A stretch of 64,000 nucleotides of DNA from Catalinimonas alkaloidigena. GTDB taxonomy: Bacteria; Bacteroidota; Bacteroidia; Cytophagales; Cyclobacteriaceae. The notes under the pieces are model-generated. The model saw only the letters and a program-made list of their open reading frames with translations, made no database searches and was not told the origin of the DNA. Within the stretch, counting starts at the first letter, position 1. Every line of letters begins with the position of its first letter. The position numbers and the translations under genes were made by a program. The stretch lies in the NCBI RefSeq assembly GCF_029504655.1, contig NZ_JAQFIL010000001.1, positions 2,237,001-2,301,000 of the forward strand, given 5' to 3'. Of this stretch, positions 16,353 to 24,910 are shown piece by piece.

Positions 16353-18329
16353 CTATTCAAGGCTGTACGCAATCACATAATCGCCCAGTGGAGTGCCTAG
16401 CTTACCGTGTCCCCCGGCACAGATGACTACATATTGCTTGCCATTGAGTTCATAAGACATAGGCGTAGCCTGTCCACCTGCCGGAAGCTGTGCCTGCCAC
16501 AGGAGTTTTCCACTTTCAGTACCAAAGGCTCTGAAATAGCTATCAACCGTAGCCGCTACAAAGGTAAGGCCGCTGGCCGTGGTTAACGCACCTCCAAAAT
16601 TAATAGCCCCCCAGTTTATTGCCTCCGGATAAATTTGCGGATCGTACATTATTCCCAGCGGTACTTCCCATTTAAGTTGGCCATTATTCATATCAATCGC
16701 CAGGAGCGTACCCCAGGGTGGCTTGGTCTGCATTGTCAAACCGTCTTCACCCCTGGTGAATAGATAGTCTCTTTTTAAGACATAGGGTGTGCCTTCCTGC
16801 CTTCCGGTTTCAGCTCTCACCAAAGCAGCATTATTACTTTCCGCTTCTGCAAGGCGCTCACGGGGAATGAGCCTGATTTCGGCCACCAAACGATTGATAT
16901 TGGTGACAAGTAAATTTCTGCTTGGGTCATAAGATACGCCTCCCCAGTGCACACCTCCGGCATTGGAAGGAGCCACCATGCTGCCCTGAAAACTGGGAGG
17001 GGTGAAAGAGCCATCGTTGCGAAGGGAAGCAATTCGCTCTTCTGCCGCTTTTCTTTGTTCTTCGGTAAGTCCCCAGGCATCTTCCACACTGACTTTATGT
17101 GGACCTAAGGGTAAAGGCAGTACCGGAAAAGGCTGGGTTGGGTATGTCTGCTCGCCGGGTATATCAGATTGGGGAACCGGACGCTCTTCTACCGGAAATA
17201 AAGGTTCACCTGTCTCTCTGTGGAGTAGAAAGATATGACCCATTTTGGTACCTACTGCCACTGCAGGTACATCTTCACCTTCTCTTTGCACAGTGATCAA
17301 AGCAGGTTGGGCTGCATTATCATAATCCCAGACATCATGGTGAACGGTTTGAAAACTCCATACGATCTCGCCGCTGGATGCATTGAGGGCCACAATGGAG
17401 TTTGCGTGTAAATTCTGTCCCTTACGCTCACCGCCATAATAATCGGGGCTGGGGCTGGTGGTAGGAATGAATACCAAGCCTCTCTCAGGATCAGCCGAAA
17501 GAATAGACCAGGCATTGGCCGCACCAGTCTGGGCAGCTTTATCACCCTGCCAGGTATCGTAGCCCTGATCACTTGTCTTTCGGGGAATAGGATCCCAAGT
17601 CCACAATAACTTGCCTGTCAAGACATCATAGGCGCGGACCACTCCTCTTTCGTAATCCAGTCGTTGATTGTCACCCATAGAAGAGCCTACTACTATGGTA
17701 TTGCCAATGATCGCCGGAGGGGAAGTTACACTGATTGCTCCAATGCCTGCTCGCAGGTCTACCGTTCCTTTTTTTCCAAAACTCTTGACGGGTTTACCCG
17801 TGGCAGCGGAAAGAGCGATCAGGCGTCCGTCAATGGTGGCGATAAATATTCTTCTTTCATCCTGGGGTTGCACTATATCCGCTTCCGGCCAATCCTGGCT
17901 GGGCCTATCCTGGCCGGGCCAGGAGGAAACTCCTCGGGAGGTGATTTCCGAATAATCTTTTTTAAGGTTGACTTTTGGGTCATAAGTCCACTTTTCTGCG
18001 CCAGATTGAGCATCAATGGCGATTACTCTATTGCTGGGTGTGCTTAGATAAAGCGTGCCATCCACCATAATCGGAGTGGCTTCAAAAGCTGCTTTTTCAG
18101 CCGCGTAATTTTTTTTGTATTGCTTTAGCTCTCCTGTACGATAAGTCCAGGCTACTTTGAGGTTTGTTACATTCTCAGGAGAGATTTGCGTAGAAGTAGC
18201 ATGACGCATGCCTCCCGGATCATTTGCGTAGGCAGGCCATTCATGCGTACCCTGCTCAGACTGTTGCGCCGATAAATTGAAAAATGGAATGATACTAATG
18301 CAAATGGATAGCAATAATACTTTTTTCAT
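16353..18329 (-). CDS. PQQ-dependent dehydrogenase (quinoprotein glucose-dehydrogenase-like)
   Basis: 658 residues from the ATG at 18329, chosen because it starts a clean Sec signal (MKKVLLLSICISIIPFFNLSA); an upstream in-frame ATG would add 13 residues. The mature protein opens with WPAYANDPGGMRHATSTQI and contains the eight-bladed quinoprotein propeller repeats (IAIDAQSGAEKWTYDP, VALNASSGEIVWSFQT, RAFGTESGKLLWQAQ). TVHHDVWDYDNAAQP and the closing VVICAGGHGKLGTPLGDY match membrane-type glucose dehydrogenases, but the N-terminal membrane helices of E. coli Gcd are absent and no cytochrome c CxxCH is present. It should oxidise a sugar or alcohol in the periplasm and pass electrons to quinone. 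No pqq biosynthesis genes are nearby. Confidence 0.85.
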   Translation of the reverse strand: MKKVLLLSICISIIPFFNLSAQQSEQGTHEWPAYANDPGGMRHATSTQISPENVTNLKVAWTYRTGELKQYKKNYAAEKAAFEATPIMVDGTLYLSTPSNRVIAIDAQSGAEKWTYDPKVNLKKDYSEITSRGVSSWPGQDRPSQDWPEADIVQPQDERRIFIATIDGRLIALSAATGKPVKSFGKKGTVDLRAGIGAISVTSPPAIIGNTIVVGSSMGDNQRLDYERGVVRAYDVLTGKLLWTWDPIPRKTSDQGYDTWQGDKAAQTGAANAWSILSADPERGLVFIPTTSPSPDYYGGERKGQNLHANSIVALNASSGEIVWSFQTVHHDVWDYDNAAQPALITVQREGEDVPAVAVGTKMGHIFLLHRETGEPLFPVEERPVPQSDIPGEQTYPTQPFPVLPLPLGPHKVSVEDAWGLTEEQRKAAEERIASLRNDGSFTPPSFQGSMVAPSNAGGVHWGGVSYDPSRNLLVTNINRLVAEIRLIPRERLAEAESNNAALVRAETGRQEGTPYVLKRDYLFTRGEDGLTMQTKPPWGTLLAIDMNNGQLKWEVPLGIMYDPQIYPEAINWGAINFGGALTTASGLTFVAATVDSYFRAFGTESGKLLWQAQLPAGGQATPMSYELNGKQYVVICAGGHGKLGTPLGDYVIAYSLE

Positions 18330-18430
18330 GATATAATGCATTTGAGTTGTGCTGGCTAAAGTAAGCAACCCCGTTAATAAAGAAGTCTTTTCTTATAATC
18401 TGGACGTCCCAAATGATAATACTGCACTTT

Positions 18431-19606
18431 TCAGCGCTGTCTGACCGCACTTTTTCGGTACTGGGTAGGAGTGAGACCGGTAAATTTTTTAAAAGCAGCC
18501 TGGAAAGTAGATTTGGAACTGAAACCGGTGTCAAAAGCGATCTGTTCAATTTTCAGATGCTGGTATACTGAATCAGTTAGCCTGCTTTTCATTTCTTCTA
18601 CACGATGCTGATTGATGAAATCAGAGAAGTTAAGGCCGTACTGTTCATTGATAACCTGAGAGAGGTGATGATGAGAAATGCCTAACTGCTCAGCAAACAG
18701 AGGTAGGCTTAGCTCGCTGTTGAGAAAAGGCTTGTCATTTTTGATGGAGCTTTCCAGCTTTTGGCGGATACTCTCTGTTAATTCATGATCCAATACAGAG
18801 CGCTCATACTTTTTCGTCTGATTGCTATGATCAGTTAACAATTCTTGTAAATGGCTGATAAGATAAAAACTAAGCCCATAAAAGATGAATGAACAGCTGA
18901 GCGAAATGTAAATATCTCCGAGATCATCTTCTGATGAAAATGAAAATATGGCAACCAGCAGCATAAATACTAAAAATGTAGCCAGCATGCGGCTTAGCCA
19001 GCGTAAAGGCAGATTAGAGAGGTGCCAGACAAATTCATTCTGTTTTTGAGCATATTTGTATATCAAAAGAATACTATACAGTATATAGGGGAAGATAAAA
19101 CAGATAGTAACTACATCCAGCCAGAAACCTACCAAAAATTCATATTCAGGAAAATACCAGATTTTTTCAGCAGGGATCCATTTTTCTATGGGTTTATGAA
19201 AAGCACCGGCGGTATCCTGTAGCTTATAGGCATCGGATTGCAGGTAAAAGGGTATTCTTCCGATAAACTGTGCTAGTGCAGGAAGAAAGTGGATGCCATA
19301 TTTTTCTATACTAAACTTAAAATCCGGCTTAAGCAGGCTAAGGGTATATAAATATGTAAATGGCCCTAATAAAAAAACAACCGGCTCTTCCAAATTGACC
19401 AGTATCGGAAAGTACTGAATATAACCGGTATAGCTCAGGAAGATTTCCAATACAATAAATGCCAGAATGAAAAGGTTAATGCCTAGCTGGCGATTCGCTT
19501 TTCTGTTGCCTTTTTTAAGGGTAAAGAAAATGACCGCAAGGAAAAGTCCCTGGACCACACCCAGCAGATTAATTACGGCAAGCCAGTCTAAGAAAGGTTC
19601 AGGCAT
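18431..19606 (-). CDS. AraC-family regulator with membrane-embedded N-terminal half
   Basis: 391 residues from the ATG at 19606; an upstream TTG would add nine. The first 220 residues hold about six or seven hydrophobic segments (AVINLLGVVQGLFLAVIFF, LLGPFTYLYTLSLL and others). The last 100 residues are an AraC DNA-binding domain with two helix-turn-helix units, including LPLFAEQLGISHHHLSQVINE and the signature IAFDTGFSSKSTFQAAFKKFTGLTPTQ (broken here by residue numbers about 335-385). Such 7TM-AraC fusions are common in Bacteroidota and sense unknown signals at the membrane. It sits between the PQQ dehydrogenase and a lipoprotein gene on the same strand, either of which could be a target. 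Confidence 0.88.
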   Translation of the reverse strand: MPEPFLDWLAVINLLGVVQGLFLAVIFFTLKKGNRKANRQLGINLFILAFIVLEIFLSYTGYIQYFPILVNLEEPVVFLLGPFTYLYTLSLLKPDFKFSIEKYGIHFLPALAQFIGRIPFYLQSDAYKLQDTAGAFHKPIEKWIPAEKIWYFPEYEFLVGFWLDVVTICFIFPYILYSILLIYKYAQKQNEFVWHLSNLPLRWLSRMLATFLVFMLLVAIFSFSSEDDLGDIYISLSCSFIFYGLSFYLISHLQELLTDHSNQTKKYERSVLDHELTESIRQKLESSIKNDKPFLNSELSLPLFAEQLGISHHHLSQVINEQYGLNFSDFINQHRVEEMKSRLTDSVYQHLKIEQIAFDTGFSSKSTFQAAFKKFTGLTPTQYRKSAVRQR

Positions 19607-19684
19607 TGTTTGAGATAAATTGACTAGGGGCAATTTAGTACAATTTACAGTTTCATACCATGTGCAAAAGCCATAATTCAGAGC

Positions 19685-20323
19685 TCAATCAATACCTGAC
19701 AATAGTACTTCCCATACCCATTCCTTTTGCTGACCAAATTGTTTGGAGACCTTTTTCACCAGGAAAAAAGCTTCTCCTGACTTAGAAATAACGTTTTTAT
19801 TTGATTCAAGCTGCTCAAATTTTAATGAACCTGCATACTGTGCTGCTCCTGTTTTCCGTAATGGCACTGCGACTTCAATATGCTGAATACTATACTGCCC
19901 ATGTTCGGTAGAAGCTTCCTCCAGTGCTGGAAGCATGTCACGAAGCATTTGCTTTTCTTCTCCCTGGAGGGAGATGCTCACCAGGCTATCTACGAATAAG
20001 CTTTGCAACTGGCGTACTGCCTGTTGGCGAAAGACAGTATCCAGGTCAGGCCGGGCAAGCAGGTTTAAGTAATCTATAAAGTCCTGAAATTTTTGAGCAG
20101 CCCTTACTTCTAACGCCATGAGTTCTTCTTCGCTAAGCTGAGAAGATGTGAAGCGAGCTTCTAAGTCTTTATATACCAGACTGTTTTCATCTATTTCAAG
20201 GCTTTCTTCCAACATTTTTTCACGATGTGTACTTGCACATGCCCCAAAGAAAAACAGTAATACCAGCAGTAAGACCGGAGGATAGATATTGTTAATAAGT
20301 TGTTGACCAAAGACTTTAATCAT
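19685..20323 (-). CDS. Uncharacterised lipoprotein
   Basis: 212 residues beginning with a long hydrophobic stretch and FFFGAC, a lipoprotein cleavage site at about Cys29. The mature part is mostly helical and acidic (EEELMALEVRAAQKFQDFIDYL), followed by a beta-rich C-terminal third. No family recognised. The start codon overlaps the stop of the upstream gene in an ATGA arrangement (20320-20323), so the two are translationally coupled and probably function together. That upstream gene is the frameshifted membrane protein at 20316-21252. Confidence 0.65.
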   Translation of the reverse strand: MIKVFGQQLINNIYPPVLLLVLLFFFGACASTHREKMLEESLEIDENSLVYKDLEARFTSSQLSEEELMALEVRAAQKFQDFIDYLNLLARPDLDTVFRQQAVRQLQSLFVDSLVSISLQGEEKQMLRDMLPALEEASTEHGQYSIQHIEVAVPLRKTGAAQYAGSLKFEQLESNKNVISKSGEAFFLVKKVSKQFGQQKEWVWEVLLSGID

Positions 20324-21252
20324 GACGCTCGGCTTCTATTTGCTTGAACCTTAATGTTTTTATTTTATCTCCTTCATACTGTGTTTCAAGTATCTCAATA
20401 TTCCCCAGGCTTCGTATGGGCATGCTAAGCTTATCTATAAAGTTCCATTTGTTATACATTTCCATGCCAATCTGCTCGTGGTCATAAATCTGATAGATAC
20501 GGGCATCTTCTCTGATCATACTATCCAGCTGAGCACGACGCTGCTTCCAGTCTTCTACCTGATCCATAGAAAAAACTTTGATCATCCAGGCGTAATCATT
20601 CGTCTTGAGCGGAATCAGCTCCTGCTTTTGCTGCTTATCAAGTTTCCTTACAATAGTATCGGTATGATAATAGGGCCCTTTGACAATAAAGTGTACTTCT
20701 TCATGATCGCTGTTGAACTGTATGCAGCCTTCATTTGTGTTTTGAATACGAAATGGTGATTCGTCTGGGGGTAATACAATGATATTCAAACTTGCGTCAC
20801 GAATAGGCTGTTGGCTATAGGCATTGACAAAGCAAAACTGATAAAGCTCAGGTTCTCTGGCACTGAGATAAAAGACAGCAGCAAAAATGACGATTATGCT
20901 AATCCCTGACCAAAGGGGAAAAGCTTTAATCTTTTTTTGCAGGGATGAAGGAAAAGTAAGCGACTTTTGTTCAGCCTTAAAATGGTTCCAGTGGTGGTAC
21001 CCTACTATATTGACTCAGCAGATCCAGCATGTCAATTCTTGGCAGATGCTCATGGGCAGATTTAATGTGGGTATAAAACCACTTCTCGCTTACCCTGCCG
21101 TTGACACTACGGATCAAATCTTCCTGAAGATGGCGGATTTCTTTGCCTTTCCAGGCTTCAATCTCCTGGTCTACCTCAGGAAAGGTAGTTCGCAGCTGAC
21201 GGGCTATCTCCCGTTTGAGTAAGTTAAAATATGTCAGTTCTGTGTCGGACAT
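20316..21252 (-). pseudogene. Single-pass membrane protein gene interrupted by a one-base frameshift
   Basis: Reading from the ATG at 21252, the first frame encodes about 82 residues (MSDTELTYFNLLKREIAR..., GRVSEKWFYTHIK, RIDMLDLLSQY) and then runs out after nine unrelated residues at 20977. If one base at about 21006 is skipped, the product continues as VGYHHWNHFKAEQ, a lysine-rich stretch, a membrane helix (SGISIIVIFAAVFYLSA) and an extracytoplasmic domain (NIIVLPPDESPF... RIYQIYDHEQIGMEMYNKWNFI) to the stop at 20316. The second frame has no ATG or GTG before 20789, only a TTG there, which supports one gene of about 311 residues. RIDMLDLLSQY followed by GYxxWxxF fits a Bacteroidota family I have seen with N-terminal helical, transmembrane and outer domains. 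It could be a real lesion, recoding or a sequence error. Confidence 0.7.
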
Positions 21253-21405
21253 CTGTGCTACAAATAATAACAAAAAAGAAGCATATCGGGCTTTGTAAAA
21301 CGTACTTTCTGTTTGTAAAATGATTTGCAAAAGCTTTACCCTACCTTCTGTTCCGGCTGTGCATAGCAATTTTTAAGTTCAGTACATTACCAAATTCTAA
21401 AAGCT

Positions 21406-22842
21406 ATGCCTAAAGTCAAAGTAAATTCCTTAAAAGTGATAATCATGTATCTGGTGTGGATGAGTGTGAGTGTCACAATATTTATACTACTCTTGTTGTT
21501 ACTGCTTGCCTTTCAGCCTGCCCGACCAGCTAAGCCAAATAGCATCACCAGTAAACCAGGGTTAAAACTTTCATCTGTACAGGAAGCGCTAAGCCCAGCT
21601 CAGGACATATTCAAATGGCCGGCAGATACAGCGGCGGCCAGAACCCAGTGGGTTTTGCTAAGCGATGCTGTCAAAGAACATCGTTTTCAGGATGGGCTTA
21701 CATCCTATGTATACTTAGCTGAAAAAGCACCTGAGCTGCACGTATCATTATACATATATGGTGAGAAGGTTTACAAAGGATTAATTGACAGTGAACCCGA
21801 TATGGCAAAAAAAGAAGCTTTTACGGATAGTTTGCTTGCCTTATATGATCGGCGTATGACCTACTTTGAAGGTGTAGCCAATGTTATCAATCGTAAGTTA
21901 CTTGCGGCTTACCAATATTTTAAAAACAAGCAGCATAAGTTGGATGAATTGTATGGGCTTTTTGAAAGTGCTTTTCAAAACCATGGAGCCAGTTTCACCC
22001 AGTCCAACCTGATTGCTTATATGGATGTTATCCGCATCAGTCAGAAAAATTCAGCAGTTTTAAACGATGAAGCAGTATTGAATCGCTATGATCGTGTATC
22101 TCAATTGCTCAGCCTTGCTGCTTACTCTGAAAGTGAAGTGGAAAAACAACAGGACATCCTAGATAAACTTTTGGTGGCAAGCGTAACATTGAATTGTAAT
22201 TTAATTGAAGAGAAATTTAACACTCCTTTTTTAGAGCAATACCAGGATAATCTTTCACGGGCAAAAAAGGTAATAGCATTAGCACTTGCTTATGATTGTA
22301 AAGATACGGATGGTTTTTTGGAAGCTGCAGCTTTGGTATTTGAACACGAACCTACATATGGGTTAGCCAGAATGTTGGCTTTACACTATGACAAGCGAGA
22401 AGTATATAAAAAAGCAGAAAACTATTACAGTGAGGCAGTGAACTGTGCTACAGAAAAAGACAAGAAAGCTGAAATGTTACTGAACATGGCAGAACACTAT
22501 CAGAGGCGGGAGCTAAAGCATGCAGCCAGAAAGGCAGCGATGAAAGCAGTAGAAGTTGATACTAACTTTAAAGCAGCCTACAAATTAATTGGTGACCTAT
22601 ATTTTTCAAGTTTTTATTCCTGCAAGGAAGGTGAAAGTGCTGTACTTGACCGTGCCGTGTATATCGCTGCATATCAGATGTATAAAAAGGCAGGTAGACC
22701 TGATCTGATGAAACAAGCAAGAATACAATTTCCCACCATAGAGCAAATCTTTCAGGAAGGTTATAAAGAGGGACAAATCATTAGCCTTGCTTGCTGGCTC
22801 AATGAAAGAGTGATACTGCAAGCTAGCGATCAAGTGCAATGA
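21406..22842 (+). CDS. Membrane-anchored TPR-like protein of unknown function
   Basis: 478 residues. A single strong membrane helix near the N-terminus (about residues 12-36, with an LLLLLLL core) is followed by a wholly helical region of about 440 residues. Repeats resemble tetratricopeptide units, notably AAALVFEHEPTYGLARMLALHY, KKAENYYSEAVNCATEKDKKA and AARKAAMKAVEVDTNFKAAYKLIGDLYF in the last third (no stretch quoted is longer than the visible helix pair). The product is therefore likely an inner-membrane protein presenting a protein-binding solenoid to the periplasm. It is divergent from the frameshifted gene, sharing a 153-base intergenic region. No specific partner is evident. Confidence 0.6.
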   Translation: MPKVKVNSLKVIIMYLVWMSVSVTIFILLLLLLLAFQPARPAKPNSITSKPGLKLSSVQEALSPAQDIFKWPADTAAARTQWVLLSDAVKEHRFQDGLTSYVYLAEKAPELHVSLYIYGEKVYKGLIDSEPDMAKKEAFTDSLLALYDRRMTYFEGVANVINRKLLAAYQYFKNKQHKLDELYGLFESAFQNHGASFTQSNLIAYMDVIRISQKNSAVLNDEAVLNRYDRVSQLLSLAAYSESEVEKQQDILDKLLVASVTLNCNLIEEKFNTPFLEQYQDNLSRAKKVIALALAYDCKDTDGFLEAAALVFEHEPTYGLARMLALHYDKREVYKKAENYYSEAVNCATEKDKKAEMLLNMAEHYQRRELKHAARKAAMKAVEVDTNFKAAYKLIGDLYFSSFYSCKEGESAVLDRAVYIAAYQMYKKAGRPDLMKQARIQFPTIEQIFQEGYKEGQIISLACWLNERVILQASDQVQ

Positions 22843-23076
22843 GAGCTCAGTCGCTGTCTTTGTAGAACAAGCACCATAGCTTTATTTTCAGAGGAATCGC
22901 AAAAAATATTATAGGCTTAAATGTTAGGAAAATCACCCTAATATGCTAAATTAATGAAGTTTAATCTATTACTGTACAAGATAGCAAACAGATTTAGGAC
23001 ACTGAATGATTAGGGGAGAAGCAATTTACTGTGCTCTTAATATTCATCATTTATAACCAACCTAAACTCAATTGCT

Positions 23077-24099
23077 ATGCGTACCAAACTAACCGCCTAT
23101 TTATCATTTTTTGTATTACTTTTTTCTACTGGCTGCCACGAACTGTTTGACCTTCTACACGAATTTAAATCAGAAGAGTCTGAAGTAAAAGTAAAGGAAT
23201 ACGCTTCAGGATTGTTAACTCCTTTTGGACTTGAGCTGGACTACCAGGGAAATGTGTGGGTGGCAGAAGCCGGAACAGGAAATAACGATGGACGAATCTC
23301 GATGATTACTTCCCAAAACCAGGTTTACCCGGTTATTGAAGGTTTTACTTCTATCATACCGCCAGATGAACCGAGTCCTATTGGTGTATCTCATCTCATT
23401 CTCGTGGGTCCCACACTTTGGTTTCTGAATATTGCGGAAGGGAGGCTATACCATGTAGATATCTCATCATTTTATCCCGGAGATGAACCTATGCAAGCCA
23501 GTGAAATAGAATCTGAAGACATTGCCACTTTTGTGCTGAATTGTGATTTAGGAGATGCTGACACCGAAGAGTCAAACCCTTACAATCTGATACTCGGGCC
23601 AGATGGTAATATCTACATTGTTGATGCCGCTGCCAATGCAATCGTTAAAAGGGAAGCCGAGACCGGAGAGTTGAGCATATTCGCTATTTTTCCCGACATC
23701 ATCAATCCTACAGAAATTGGCCCGCCGGTTTTTAATTCGGTTCCTACTGGAATTGTATATGATGGAGCATATTTTTTGGTGAGCACCCTAACCGGATTTC
23801 CATTTGTAGAGAATGAAGCACTTATTTATCAGGTAGATATGGATGGCAATGTGTCGGTTTATCAGGGAGGCTTTACAACACTGGTTGACATCACGCTAGA
23901 TGCCGATGCGTTCCCGGTAGTAGTTCAATACGCATTGTTTGAGCAGGGCTTTGCTCCCAGTACTGGTAAAGTGTCTGGTATAGATGAAGTAATGCTTGAT
24001 GAAATCAATTATCCTTTGGGAATTAGAAGAAAAGGTAAGAATACTTACTATGTGACAAGCTCAGGAGATGGAGTTGTGCATAAAATAAGACTGAGATAA
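23077..24099 (+). CDS. ScyD/ScyE-like beta-propeller lipoprotein
   Basis: 340 residues, lipoprotein signal with FSTGC (Cys about residue 20). NHL-like repeats follow: YASGLLTPFGLELDYQGNVW, EAGTGNNDGRISMIT, NPYNLILGPDGNIYIVDAAA, and a final SSGDGVVHKIRL strand. This arrangement matches the ScyD/ScyE family, named after cyanobacterial scytonemin-cluster proteins, whose members elsewhere have no assigned chemistry. It is probably a periplasmic or surface propeller. It is monocistronic, with a 234-base upstream spacer and a strong terminator 32 bases after the stop. AACCT occurs 14 bases before the start. Confidence 0.75.
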   Translation: MRTKLTAYLSFFVLLFSTGCHELFDLLHEFKSEESEVKVKEYASGLLTPFGLELDYQGNVWVAEAGTGNNDGRISMITSQNQVYPVIEGFTSIIPPDEPSPIGVSHLILVGPTLWFLNIAEGRLYHVDISSFYPGDEPMQASEIESEDIATFVLNCDLGDADTEESNPYNLILGPDGNIYIVDAAANAIVKREAETGELSIFAIFPDIINPTEIGPPVFNSVPTGIVYDGAYFLVSTLTGFPFVENEALIYQVDMDGNVSVYQGGFTTLVDITLDADAFPVVVQYALFEQGFAPSTGKVSGIDEVMLDEINYPLGIRRKGKNTYYVTSSGDGVVHKIRLR

Positions 24100-24131
24100 A
24101 TAAAGTATCAACAAGTTGTGAATGTATAATA

Positions 24132-24164
24132 AAAATCCCCTTTCTGATCCAGAAAGGGGATTTT
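24132..24164. terminator. Strong bidirectional terminator
   Basis: A perfect 15-base-pair stem (24132-24146 with 24150-24164, core ATCCCCTTTCTG) has a 3-base loop. T-rich sequence follows on both strands, so it ends both the ScyD-like gene and the convergent DoxX gene. Confidence 0.9.
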
Positions 24165-24197
24165 GGTTTGTTGTTTTCAAATATATATTATACTTAA

Positions 24198-24614
24198 CTA
24201 TCCTCCAATACGTGAATCAATTGAATATTTTCCTGCACCTGAAAAAAGAAATTGAATAGCGATAAAAGCAAACAAGAGGGCTTTTTCTCTTTCTCCAAAA
24301 CCCTGACCTGCATGCGCTAAAAATACGGCAGTTGCCATATTAATTATGATAAGCAAAGCTACCGGACGGGTAAGCAGGCCTAAAGCCAGTAAGATGCCTC
24401 CGCCGAATTCTGCCAAAGTAGAAAACCACGCAAAGAAACTGGGTAAGCCTAGATTGCTTACCATTCCCATGAATCCCTCTGAAGGCGGGACCTTGCCTAA
24501 TCCGTGTCCAAAAGCGAGAGCCAGACCGGCAAATACACGTAATATAAGCAGGCCTAAATCTGTGCCCGCTGCGTTGCTCAGGTTACTTCCGAAAAGAAAC
24601 TTGTTTTTTGCCAT
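24198..24614 (-). CDS. DoxX-family membrane protein
   Basis: 138 residues from the ATG at 24614 (MAKNKFLFG); an upstream ATG would add 30 residues without family resemblance. Four hydrophobic segments with the DoxX pattern are visible: LGLLILRVFAGLALAFGHG, LAEFGGGILLALGLLTRPVA, a helix with ATAVFLAHAGQGF, and LLFAFIAIQFLFSGAGKYSID. DoxX proteins are small membrane proteins linked to redox stress in some bacteria, but the function is generally unclear. A second, more distant DoxX protein lies at 38134-38556. Confidence 0.85.
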   Translation of the reverse strand: MAKNKFLFGSNLSNAAGTDLGLLILRVFAGLALAFGHGLGKVPPSEGFMGMVSNLGLPSFFAWFSTLAEFGGGILLALGLLTRPVALLIIINMATAVFLAHAGQGFGEREKALLFAFIAIQFLFSGAGKYSIDSRIGG

Positions 24615-24910
24615 AATGAAAGTTTGGTTAGTTGTATGTACTAAATTGATAAAAAGGCGTTTTACTATACTATTATGAGGTTCATTGTAATTTCTATTCT
24701 CCATTGGCCGGATAGGCTATCTTAAAATACAAAATATTCAATAAAAACACATTGTTAAGTGGATATGTGGTATTTGCACAGCTTTATCTAACCTACGTAC
24801 AGGAATACTCAGCACATCAAATGGTTTTTTTGGTAAGTTAACTGGCTATTATCTTCAAATTCTGTGTATATTCAAACTTACTTATTTACTACAACAACCT
24901 GATTATAAGC

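Noticed and set aside
16353..16400. A cytochrome c domain at the end of the PQQ dehydrogenase
   Set aside because: No CxxCH motif appears anywhere in the protein.
20887..21222. Plus-strand frame of 111 codons opposite the frameshifted gene
   Set aside because: It is antisense to a gene with clear protein-family motifs in the minus strand and shows no recognisable motif.
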